From: Rivularia sp034931125
GTDB taxonomy: Bacteria; Cyanobacteriota; Cyanobacteriia; Cyanobacteriales; Nostocaceae
Length of the DNA stretch: 64,000 nucleotides
NCBI RefSeq assembly: GCF_034931125.1
Contig: NZ_JAYGHM010000044.1
Span: 1-64,000, forward strand
Reading direction: 5' to 3'
Positions 18,059-25,961 of the stretch are shown here, piece by piece. The notes beneath the pieces were generated by a model. The model was given only the letters and a program-made list of their open reading frames with translations, ran no database searches and was not told the DNA's origin. Each line of letters begins with the position of its first letter. Position 1 is the first letter of the stretch. Made by a program: the position numbers and the translations under genes.

Positions 18059-18168
18059 TTATTTAGATCGGTGAATAATTTGGAAGTAAGTAAGTTGGCG
18101 TAAAAAAATAACATTATATAAAGGAATGTAAATCAAGCTCAAACTCTTTCCCCCTTTGCCCCCTACCT

Positions 18169-18342
18169 CTGGCATATATTACTTGTAGGATGCTGTGACA
18201 GTTCGCTTGATTTCTAACGTAATATAATGGTTTTTCTGTCACGCACCAACTAAGACTGGCATATTTTACTTGTAGGGTGCTGTGACAGTTCGCTTGATTT
18301 CTAACGTAATATAATGGTTTTTCTGTCACGCACCAACTAAGA
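18169..18342. repeat. 87-bp tandem duplication carrying a hairpin element
   Basis: Two 87-bp units (18169-18255 and 18256-18342) differ at only two bases. Each contains GTGACAG and CTGTCAC as inverted arms within 'GGTGCTGTGACAGTT...TTTCTGTCACGCACC'. Related single copies in the opposite orientation occur at 39477-39545 and 46945-47012, so this is one dispersed repeat family. The small minus-strand frame across it is repeat-derived. The remainder of the 18059-18702 gap holds no gene that I can see, apart from the box at 18451. Confidence 0.8.
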
Positions 18343-18450
18343 CCTTATGACAATTACAGATTAATTTAACTCTTAATTTGGAGTTAATTTTTGTTTAAGA
18401 GTTCATAACGGAGGAAAAATATTTATTTACTCCACTAAGGTCACAAAAGC

Positions 18451-18464
18451 TAGCTAAAAGTCTA
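18451..18464. promoter_or_regulatory. Shared 14-nt box (TAGCTAAAAGTCTA)
   Basis: The same 14-mer, with at most one change, lies upstream of both large effector-like genes (28122-28135 and 34374-34387) in the same plus-strand orientation. Here it is about 240 nt before the first kinase gene. It may be an operator or a repeat relic; the sequence match is all that supports it. Confidence 0.35.
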
Positions 18465-18689
18465 ATTTGCTTTCCCCTGATTTATATTATTATTTTGATT
18501 AATAGGTTTGATATCGCAATCGATTTCTTCCACTCTTGTTTACTTTGCAGCTAGTCTCCTGTCCGAACTTAATAAATTATTTGCGATCGCGACCTTTTCT
18601 ACTAATCAGGCACTATCAAGCCCCCAGCAAATAGAGAAGCGGTGGTTAGGTAAAATATGTCAAAATCTAAAAATAAATTATTTTTAGTT

Positions 18690-18737
18690 ATGGTTACATA
18701 CAATGCATCCTGGTCATATTCTCCGCAATCACTATAA
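18690..18737 (+). other. Short frame overlapping the kinase start (possible leader ORF)
   Basis: An ATG 13 nt before the kinase ATG opens a 15-codon frame in the +1 register (MVTYNASWSYSPQSL) that ends inside the kinase gene. The paralogous kinase has an identically placed frame of identical length at 21479-21526. Neither has a clear ribosome site. Translational coupling is possible; conservation through gene duplication explains it equally well. Confidence 0.25.
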
Positions 18738-20241
18738 AATTATTAAGGAATTGGGACGCGGTAACTTCGGAATCACCTATCTAGCAGAAGATTTAGATTT
18801 ACCGGGAAATCCTCTATGTGTTGTCAAAAATTTACTACAGAGCCAAAATCCAGAAGAGTTACAAGATTTTATTGCTTTTTTTGATAAGGAAGCCAAAGCT
18901 CTATCACGCTTAGGTAATGAGTGCAGTCAGATTCCACGGCTTTTTGCCCACTTTCAAGAAGGTGGTGAATTCTATCTAGTACAAGAATATGTTGATGGAC
19001 ATGATTTGAGTCAAGAAATTTTTCCTGACAACAAGTTAAGTGAAGCTCAAGTAACGCAGCTTTTAATCGAGATTTTAGAAGTATTAGCATTTGTTCATAG
19101 CAATAATATCATCCATCGAGACATAAAAGCACAAAATTTAATGCGTCGTCATAGTGACGGCAAGATAGTATTAATAGACTTTGGAGCTGTCAAAGAAATT
19201 AATCAATTAAGAACTAATTTTCAAGAGCTAACCAATGCCACTGCTAGAATTGGTACTGAAGGCTATATGCCTTATGAACAATTTTGTGGTTATCCTAAGT
19301 TATCCAGCGATGTTTATGCAGTGGGGATGTTGGGAATTTATGCTTTAACTGGAATTAAACCTAAGCATTTACCGACAGATGCGGATAAATTTCATGAAGT
19401 TATTTGGCAAGATAAAGTTTCGGTTAGCTCACAACTTGTAAATGTGTTAGATAAAATGGTGCGTTCTAATTTTAAAGAACGTTATCAAAATGCTGGTGAA
19501 GCTTTGCAAGCACTGCAAATAATATCATCAGAATCTACCACACCTACTGTGTCTTTAGCTCCGGGACTTTCTTCGGTTTCGCTACCTGTATCTTTTCCTG
19601 GTTTAAATAATGTTTTAAATAAAAGGTTTTTTATTAGTTTTGGAGTTGTATTTAGTTTGGTTTTTGGGGTAGTTATTTTATTTCCGTTTCTTTCGGGCAA
19701 GCTTAAAGCTAATGCTCAAATATGTCTAGCAGTGATGGATTTTATACCTACTCAATTTCAAACTGAATTAAAAGATAATGAAAGCAAGAAATTCTATACA
19801 TTATATGGAGATATGAAAGATAGTAAGTTCAACGGTTGCGGAATCTGGATTGCAAGCAGTGGTAATAGGTATCAAGGGATATTCACAGATAGTAATTTGA
19901 ATGGAATAGGAAAATTATTCCTATCTCAAAATGGTGACGAATATGAATATGAAGGAAATTTTCAAAAGAATCAGTTTCACGGTGAAGGAGTATTAAACTT
20001 ATCAAAGTCGACAAAAAATAATTATTTGCATACCTACAAAGGGAGCTTCCAAAATCGTAAGAAGAATGGCTTTGGTGAATTCTTGGATAGCAATGGTTGT
20101 CGATATGTAGGAGAATTTAAAGATGATAAGTTTCATGGTAAAGGAACCTGTACTACTAAAAATGATGTGAGAATAGGAACTTGGGACAAAGGTGAACTCA
20201 AGGGAACAAATCAGACTTGCTGTGATAATTCTAATTATTAA
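18703..20241 (+). CDS. Membrane Ser/Thr protein kinase with MORN repeats (copy A)
   Basis: A 512-residue protein. The N-terminal kinase domain has 'ELGRGNFGITYLAEDL' (Gly loop), Lys in 'LCVVKN', the catalytic 'HRDIKAQNLM' (about residue 137) and 'DFGAVKE' (about 158). Residues ~306-330 form one transmembrane helix. The region after it carries MORN-type repeats ('YQGIFTDSNLNGIGKL', 'YEGNFQKNQFHGEGVL', 'YKGSFQNRKKNGFGEF', 'YVGEFKDDKFHGKGTC') and two Cys near the end. The layout suggests a cytoplasmic kinase with a periplasmic MORN sensor or scaffold. It is 644 nt downstream of the CIS genes and is followed by a secreted Pro-rich protein. It is a close paralogue of the gene at 21492. No Shine-Dalgarno is visible. 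Confidence 0.88.
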   Translation: MHPGHILRNHYKIIKELGRGNFGITYLAEDLDLPGNPLCVVKNLLQSQNPEELQDFIAFFDKEAKALSRLGNECSQIPRLFAHFQEGGEFYLVQEYVDGHDLSQEIFPDNKLSEAQVTQLLIEILEVLAFVHSNNIIHRDIKAQNLMRRHSDGKIVLIDFGAVKEINQLRTNFQELTNATARIGTEGYMPYEQFCGYPKLSSDVYAVGMLGIYALTGIKPKHLPTDADKFHEVIWQDKVSVSSQLVNVLDKMVRSNFKERYQNAGEALQALQIISSESTTPTVSLAPGLSSVSLPVSFPGLNNVLNKRFFISFGVVFSLVFGVVILFPFLSGKLKANAQICLAVMDFIPTQFQTELKDNESKKFYTLYGDMKDSKFNGCGIWIASSGNRYQGIFTDSNLNGIGKLFLSQNGDEYEYEGNFQKNQFHGEGVLNLSKSTKNNYLHTYKGSFQNRKKNGFGEFLDSNGCRYVGEFKDDKFHGKGTCTTKNDVRIGTWDKGELKGTNQTCCDNSNY

Positions 20242-20507
20242 GAAGTAAATTTTATGATTGAAAATCTCAATAACAGCGAAACAATAATCATATGATAATA
20301 CCAGCATTTTTTGCTATTTTAGATTTTAAATTATGTTTAAAAGTAGATTTCAGTGGCATTAAATTTTAAAAAATTTATACTTTTTTATCATCAAAGATCC
20401 ACTAGAAGGTAATTAATTGTACTAATTACGACACTCATATTGTGTTTTAAGTTCACTTTTATGCACTTTTTTAAGTGCAGACTTTTTAAAATACCTCACA
20501 TCATATA

Positions 20508-21224
20508 ATGAATATGAATAGAAAACCTTTTATCAATCATGTCTTAATAGTTTTTGTTGCTTTGTTTGCTGCAATTAATAGTTTCGCAATATTTTTAATA
20601 GTTGTTAAACAACAGCCATCTTTCGCTCAACCCTCAACTCCCGATATAACCGAAACTCCACCAACAACTCCACCAACAACCCCACCAACAACTCCACCAA
20701 AAACCCCACCAACAACTCCACCAACAACCCCACCAACAACCCCACCAACAACCCCACCAACAACCCCACCAACAACCCCACCAACAACTCCAACAACCCC
20801 ACCAACAACCCCACCAACAACTCCACCAACCACAAGACCAACAACTCAACCTCCTATTGAAACTACCTTTAAAAAAATTAGCTTTGGAAATACAGAATTT
20901 GGTGTTTTAGGTCCGAATGACCCTGAATCTCAAGGCAGGTACTTTGATTTTTACAAGTTTGAAGGTAGAGAAAATCAGTCGATTAAAATTATAATGTCTG
21001 GAAGTGACGATCAACGAGATACCAGCAACTTGAGTTTAAATCCAGTTGAAATAATATTGCTGGACTCTAATAACGAAGTTATTCCAAGCACAGATAATCG
21101 AAACACAAATTCATTGATGTCTTTTCGATTACCATCAACAGGTAGTTACACTATTGTAGTCAGTAACAAAAATCCTGGAGATGTCGGTCGTTATAGTTAT
21201 AAATTGTCATTGCAAGCGGAATGA
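20508..21224 (+). CDS. Secreted Pro/Thr-rich protein with a PPC domain
   Basis: A 238-residue protein. It has a signal peptide (hydrophobic core about residues 10-35, likely cleavage after SFAQ). A Pro/Thr tract of PTTP repeats covers about residues 50-115. A compact beta domain follows, with 'FGVLGPNDPESQGRYFDFYK', 'NLSLNPVEIILLDSNNEV' and 'LPSTGSYTIVVSNKNPGDVG', matching bacterial pre-peptidase C-terminal (PPC) domains. It is probably periplasmic or wall-spanning, with PPC acting as a binding module. It follows kinase A by 266 nt, in the same place that the barrel protein follows kinase B. The minus-strand frames across the PTTP tract are shadows. Confidence 0.72.
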   Translation: MNMNRKPFINHVLIVFVALFAAINSFAIFLIVVKQQPSFAQPSTPDITETPPTTPPTTPPTTPPKTPPTTPPTTPPTTPPTTPPTTPPTTPPTTPTTPPTTPPTTPPTTRPTTQPPIETTFKKISFGNTEFGVLGPNDPESQGRYFDFYKFEGRENQSIKIIMSGSDDQRDTSNLSLNPVEIILLDSNNEVIPSTDNRNTNSLMSFRLPSTGSYTIVVSNKNPGDVGRYSYKLSLQAE

Positions 21225-21317
21225 AATGGAGCGGTTAGACGGTGATCGCCCCGCTTTACTAACATAGCGTCTCCCTCCAGATAGCAATCGTAACAATTAG
21301 ATTTTGCGATCGCTAAT

Positions 21318-21419
21318 CCTTATATTGGAGGGGGATCAATACTTTCCACGAGTGATGATAGTTCTCTCGATTTTCATCTTAAGGGTGGTGTAGATCTGCG
21401 CTTTGTTAAGTATGAATAA
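21318..21419 (+). pseudogene. Remnant of the barrel protein encoded at 23469-24576
   Basis: In one frame this stretch reads PYIGGGSILSTSDDSSLDFH, then LKGGVDLRFVKYE and stop. The intact barrel protein has PYIGGGAAVSTGDDSSVEFM, then LTGGVDVPLSDKF, at about 24400-24500. Clear similarity of about 30 residues outside any intact gene marks a decayed second copy. It lies between the PPC protein and kinase B. Confidence 0.8.
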
Positions 21420-21478
21420 ATAGAGGATTGTTAGTTGGGTGCAATATGAGAAAATAAAACAATAATTGATTGTTACTT

Positions 21479-21526
21479 ATGGTGAAGTCCAATGCTCCCC
21501 GGTTATACTCTCCGCAATCGCTATAA
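21479..21526 (+). other. Short frame overlapping the kinase B start
   Basis: A 15-codon frame (MVKSNAPRLYSPQSL) starts 13 nt before the kinase B ATG and ends within it, exactly as for kinase A. There is no clear ribosome site. See 18690-18737. Confidence 0.25.
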
Positions 21527-23222
21527 AATCGTAAAGCTATTGGGAAGCGGTGCTTTCGGAATCACTTATTTAGCTCAAGATTTAGATTTACCAGACCATC
21601 CTCTATGTGTAGTCAAAAATCTTAAGGAAAGCCAAAACCAACAAGAATTAAAAGATTTCATTGCTTTTTTTAATAAGGAAGCTAAAGCTTTATACCGCTT
21701 GGGTAATAAGTGCGACCAGATACCACAACTTTTCGCCCATTTTGAAGAAGAAGGTAAGTTTTATCTAGTACAAGAGTATGTTGATGGACATGATTTAAGT
21801 CAAGAAATTAAAGCTGGAAATCAGTTAAGCGAAGCTGAAGTAACACAGTTGTTAAAAGATATTTTAGAAGTATTGTCATATATTCACGACCAAAATATCA
21901 TTCATCGAGACCTAAAAGCACAAAACTTAATGCGTCGTCATAGTGACGGCAAAATAGTATTAATAGACTTTGGGACTGTCAAAGAACTTAGTAAATTAAA
22001 AGCCAATCCCCAAGAGCTAACCAATGCGAGCGTTATGATTGGTACTGTTGGATATATGCCCAACGAACAGTTAAATGGTTATCCTAAGTTATCCAGCGAT
22101 ATTTATGCTGTAGGGATGTTGGGAATCTATGCTTTAACTGGAATTAGACCTCAAGATTTACCCAAAGATTCAGATACATTTGAAGTTGCATGGCAACATT
22201 TTGTTTCGGTTAGCCCCGAATTTGCAAATATCTTAAATAAAATGGTACGTTCTAATTTCAAAGAACGCTATCAAAATGCTAATGAGGCTTTGCAAGCTTT
22301 ACAAATATCATCAGAATCTACTGCACGGACTTTACGGGTAGCCCCAGCATCTTTACATATTTCATCACCTCCATCTTTCCCGATCGTAAACTCCAGATTT
22401 TTTATTAGTCTTGGAGTCATATTTAGTGTAATTTTGGGAATTGGCTGGTTATTTACAGTTTTTTCTAGAAAATCTGAGCCTGAAATTGTTGATGCACAAA
22501 CATGTTTAGATAAATTAAATTTACAACCTATTGAAAATAAATCACCAGACGCTGTGGATAATAAAGGTAATAAATTATATAAGTTTTATGGAGAAATCAA
22601 AAACGAAAAGTTAAGTGGATGTGGTGCCTTAATTAGTAAAGTTGGTAATAAATCTCAGGGTATATTTGAAGATAGTAAATTAAATGGAAAAGGAATAATA
22701 CTATATGCAGATGGAAAACAGTATCAAGGAGAATTTAAAAACGGGAATCTTCACGGTCAAGGAATATTAACATATCCAAATGATAGCCAGTATCAAGGAG
22801 AATTTAAAAACGGGAATCTTCACGGTCAAGGAATATTAACATATCCAAATACTAGTTATATTAGTAAGTATCAAGGAGGTTTTAGAAACGGTAAACCCTA
22901 TGGTAAAGCAAGCTTAATATTTAAACAAAATGATAAAAAAGACAGATTTGAAAGGGAATATATCGATGGTTCTCGCGACATAGGAATTTTAACATTTAAA
23001 AATGAAGAATATTACATACAAGGTGCATTTATTAATAAATACCAGGATGGTGAGGGAACAATCTTTTACAACAATGGCTGTATTTATAAAGGAGAATTTA
23101 AAACAAATAAACCTCACGGTCAAGGAAGCTGTAAGTCTAACGATGGTGCTTCTCAAACAGGAAATTGGAAAGAAGGTAAATTAGAAGTAAATAATAAAAC
23201 TTGCTGTGATTATACTTATTAA
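21492..23222 (+). CDS. Membrane Ser/Thr protein kinase with MORN repeats (copy B)
   Basis: A 576-residue paralogue of the kinase at 18703. Kinase features are 'LLGSGAFGITYLAQDL', 'LCVVKNL', 'HRDLKAQNLM' (about residue 136) and 'DFGTVKE'. One transmembrane helix is at about 302-325. MORN repeats run from about 385 to 560. Two are exact neighbours: 'YQGEFKNGNLHGQGILTYPN' occurs twice, encoded by identical 63-nt DNA at 22719-22781 and 22788-22850. The end 'NKTCCDYTY' mirrors 'NQTCCDNSNY' in copy A, so the Cys pair is conserved. It is likely a membrane kinase whose outer MORN part senses the envelope or a partner such as the next gene's product. Confidence 0.88.
   Translation: MLPGYTLRNRYKIVKLLGSGAFGITYLAQDLDLPDHPLCVVKNLKESQNQQELKDFIAFFNKEAKALYRLGNKCDQIPQLFAHFEEEGKFYLVQEYVDGHDLSQEIKAGNQLSEAEVTQLLKDILEVLSYIHDQNIIHRDLKAQNLMRRHSDGKIVLIDFGTVKELSKLKANPQELTNASVMIGTVGYMPNEQLNGYPKLSSDIYAVGMLGIYALTGIRPQDLPKDSDTFEVAWQHFVSVSPEFANILNKMVRSNFKERYQNANEALQALQISSESTARTLRVAPASLHISSPPSFPIVNSRFFISLGVIFSVILGIGWLFTVFSRKSEPEIVDAQTCLDKLNLQPIENKSPDAVDNKGNKLYKFYGEIKNEKLSGCGALISKVGNKSQGIFEDSKLNGKGIILYADGKQYQGEFKNGNLHGQGILTYPNDSQYQGEFKNGNLHGQGILTYPNTSYISKYQGGFRNGKPYGKASLIFKQNDKKDRFEREYIDGSRDIGILTFKNEEYYIQGAFINKYQDGEGTIFYNNGCIYKGEFKTNKPHGQGSCKSNDGASQTGNWKEGKLEVNNKTCCDYTY
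22719..22850 (+). repeat. Identical tandem MORN-coding repeat
   Basis: Two 63-nt blocks at a 69-nt spacing (23 codons) are identical, including third codon positions. This marks a very recent expansion, or ongoing slippage, of the MORN array in kinase B. Confidence 0.85.
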
Positions 23223-23468
23223 ATAATCGATTTTTTTAGCAAATAGATACTACTAATTGCCATAGTACTTGAGTAAATTTGATACACTGTGGAATCTCCT
23301 TTGAGCATAAAATAGTAACAAATGATACATTGATTCAATACTTTAATAAATAAATCAGAAATTCATACTTTAAATAATTTTTTTATTGGTTACTTTAGCG
23401 TTAAATTATTAATTGAGAAGAAGTAAATTTAGATATTTGCTTAATATGGTATTTCAGAGGAGTGGAAA

Positions 23469-24576
23469 ATGCATAAAAAATCTTTAAACCAATTTATATT
23501 ACTAGTTTTTAAAATCAATTTAATTGCGATTGGCAGCTTTGTTATCGCTTTAGGATCTTTTTCACAAGTATCATTATCGCAAGATAAACCAGTAGAAACA
23601 GAACCAGAACCAGAAGCAACACCAGAACCAGAAACAATTCCACCGCAACCAACACCCGAACCAGAAGCAACACCAGAACCAGAAACAATTCCACCGCAAC
23701 CAACACCNNNNNNNNNNNNNNNNNNNNNNNNNNNNNNNNNNNNNNNNNNNNNNNNNNNNNNNNNNNNNNNNNNNNNNNNNNNNNNNNNNNNNNNNNNNNN
23801 NNNNNNNNNNNNNNNNNNNNNNNNNNNNNNNNNNNNNNNNNNNNNNNNNNNNNNNNNNNNNNNNNNNNNNNNNNNNNNNNNNNNNNNNNNNNNNNNNNNN
23901 NNNNNNNNNNNNNNNNNNNNNNNNNNNNNNNNNNNNNNNNNNNNNNNNNNNNNNNNNNNNNNNNNNNNNNNNNNNNNNNNNNNNNNNNNNNNNNNNNNNN
24001 NNNNNNNNNNNNNNNNNNNNNNNNNNNNNNNNNNNNNNNNNTACTCCAGCACCTGTAACTCCAATTACTCCAGCACCTGTAATTCCAGCACCAGGAACTC
24101 CATTAATTCCATTACGTATAAGAGATCGAGATAGTCAAACACAAACAGAACAACCCCAAACAATACCTGCTCGCAACTATATTGGAGTCGGTGGAAATTT
24201 TGGTTTGAGTGAAGATGGAGATACAGCTTTGGGTGACAATGGCTTTACTGTGTTCAGCAAAATTGGTTTAACAAATAACTTATCTTTTCGTCCCGCTGTT
24301 ACGATAAATGACGATGCAGTATTTCTTATACCTATAACATTTGATTTTCCAATTCAATCATCCTCAGTTTTTAGAAAATCTTCTACAATTGCGGTTCCTT
24401 ATATTGGAGGAGGAGCAGCAGTTTCTACAGGTGATGATAGCTCCGTTGAATTTATGCTCACAGGTGGTGTAGATGTGCCATTATCAGATAAATTTAACGC
24501 TAATGCTGGATTGAATATTGGCTTTTCCGATGAAACTGATGTAGGAATACGATTAGGAGTTAGTTACAACTTTTAA
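23469..24576 (+). CDS. Secreted Pro/Glu-rich protein with an outer-membrane barrel domain (gap inside)
   Basis: The N-terminal part has a signal peptide (about residues 1-37) and PEPE/PQPTPEP repeats. The frame enters a 334-N gap. After the gap the coding frame is 24043-24576, shifted by one relative to the N-terminal frame. It begins Thr/Pro/Ala-rich, then 'RNYIGVGGNFGLSEDGD' and a beta-barrel region ending in a terminal Phe (LGVSYNF), typical of outer-membrane barrels. I treat both parts as one gene because the Pro-rich character continues across the gap; the N count is then not the true length. It follows kinase B by 246 nt and could be its envelope partner. Confidence 0.65.
23708..24041. 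other. Assembly gap (334 N) in a repeat tract
   Basis: The Ns interrupt a Pro/Glu/Thr coding repeat, probably because the repeat could not be assembled. Joining the flanking frames requires a true gap length divisible by three; 334 is not. Confidence 0.95.
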
Positions 24577-24611
24577 CAGTTGTTCACCGCTTTGTTTTAC
24601 CATAAATGTTT

Positions 24612-24648
24612 AGAGACGTTGCATTACAATGTCTCTACAAAATTTTTT
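24612..24648. terminator. Hairpin plus T-run between convergent genes
   Basis: AGAGACGTTG pairs with CAATGTCTCT (one G-T pair) around a 5-nt loop and is followed by six Ts on the plus strand. It ends the barrel gene at 24576 and faces the convergent YbjN gene. Confidence 0.55.
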
Positions 24649-24694
24649 GATAATAGCTTATATGGTAGTTTTCATTTAGCTAGAACACACAATC

Positions 24695-25822
24695 TTATCC
24701 CTCAATTCGCAATATAGCTTCTTCTACTTCTATTTCACCTTGAATAACTGCCATAATTCCCAGTAAATATTCATCCATCATCATCACATTGGTGTAAACT
24801 AAGTTACGAATTAAATCAAAGTTTAGTTGATTACCCTCAACGTCAATGCTGGTTTTGTAGCGAATTTCTCCATCGGTAAAATCTAGTTCAAAGTTTCCAA
24901 CTGCCATCCCATAATTAGCTCTGGCAATAAATTCAGCGACATTAGCAAGTTTATTCTCTGGAGCTTGGGTGGGCAAAACTGAATAAAATAAAAATTGCCG
25001 CTGTTCTTCTCTGGCTCTAGCGTAGCAAGCCCATTTACCGTTATTGCCTTGGAAAGACATTTGTAAAACGGGTTGTTCTTCAATGGGGACGAAAAACCAG
25101 TCATCTTTTTTGAAGAATGTAACCATCTCCTGATAAATTTGTCCGCGTTTGGGGATTGCTTGAGAACGGGTTTCTATTTCTTGTGCGATCGCGCTGGTAT
25201 CGAGTTCGGATAATTCACTAACAAGACGATTGACTCCTTCTAGCATTTCAGAAGCGGCTTTTTGAGTTCTTGCAGATAAGTTAATTTCGGCCCAGTCGGT
25301 AAAAAAGTTGACTATTGCTTTCGATATATCTTCTTTGGAAGAGGAAGCTTGAGCAATAGCTGTGGGGCTAACATAACTCCATAAGGTACGATAGCCGATT
25401 TCCTCGGATTGTTGTTGTTGTGTGACAGATAAAGCTAACCAACTCTCAGTAGATAGTAATGGGTTTTCAGGTTCTTCTTGGTTTAAGTTCAACAGATAAG
25501 TTGTAGCTTCATCATTGTTGGTAGCGTGTTTTTGCAGTTGAGGAATTAAATCGGGTTTGAGAGTAGTTTCAATTTGGATGTCGGGTTTGGTAAGGAATTT
25601 TTTCGTAGGGGAGTTGCGTGCTTCTGGTTTGAGATTAAATAATGCTTCTTTGTCAACTTGTTTGTACAGTTTGGGAGATACTGCGAAGGTGAGACGACAT
25701 TCGATGATTTCGTCATCTTTTTTGGTCAGATTTAAGGTGATTGCGGGAATTTTTAAAGGTGATTGGGAGGAATCGTGTAGAGTTAGTTCGGTTTTGAGTT
25801 GGTTTTCTGTTGTTGAGATCAT
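24695..25822 (-). CDS. YbjN-domain protein, possible chaperone or regulator
   Basis: A 375-residue protein. The N-terminal ~110 residues are beta-rich. The middle is helical ('AIVNFFTDWAEINLSARTQ', 'EMLEGVNRLVSELSELD'). The C-terminal ~150 residues fit the YbjN family: 'KDDWFFVPIEEQPVLQMSFQ', 'EFIARANYGMAVGNFELDFT', 'DGEIRYKTSIDVEG', 'RNLVYTNVMMMDEYLLGIMA'. YbjN adopts a type III secretion chaperone-like fold in known structures. It lies 139 nt beyond the end of a CIS effector-like gene on the same strand, so a cargo chaperone role is plausible but inferred only. No ribosome site is seen. Confidence 0.7.
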   Translation of the reverse strand: MISTTENQLKTELTLHDSSQSPLKIPAITLNLTKKDDEIIECRLTFAVSPKLYKQVDKEALFNLKPEARNSPTKKFLTKPDIQIETTLKPDLIPQLQKHATNNDEATTYLLNLNQEEPENPLLSTESWLALSVTQQQQSEEIGYRTLWSYVSPTAIAQASSSKEDISKAIVNFFTDWAEINLSARTQKAASEMLEGVNRLVSELSELDTSAIAQEIETRSQAIPKRGQIYQEMVTFFKKDDWFFVPIEEQPVLQMSFQGNNGKWACYARAREEQRQFLFYSVLPTQAPENKLANVAEFIARANYGMAVGNFELDFTDGEIRYKTSIDVEGNQLNFDLIRNLVYTNVMMMDEYLLGIMAVIQGEIEVEEAILRIEG

Positions 25823-25961
25823 GATAAATTATGTTTGATGTGATTAATTTAATGTGATTAATTTAATTTTTATCTGTTTTTTTTTACAGCGGGATAGAAA
25901 TAAAATACCTATTTATAAAATAAAATTTAGTTATTCTAGAATGTTGCAAAATAGAACAAAA

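Noticed and set aside
18114..18329. 71-codon minus-strand ORF with a repeated peptide
   Set aside because: It is entirely made of the 87-bp tandem duplication.
20605..20849. Minus-strand Gly/Val- and Trp/Cys-rich frames
   Set aside because: They are antisense to the PTTP tract of the secreted protein and have no ribosome site.
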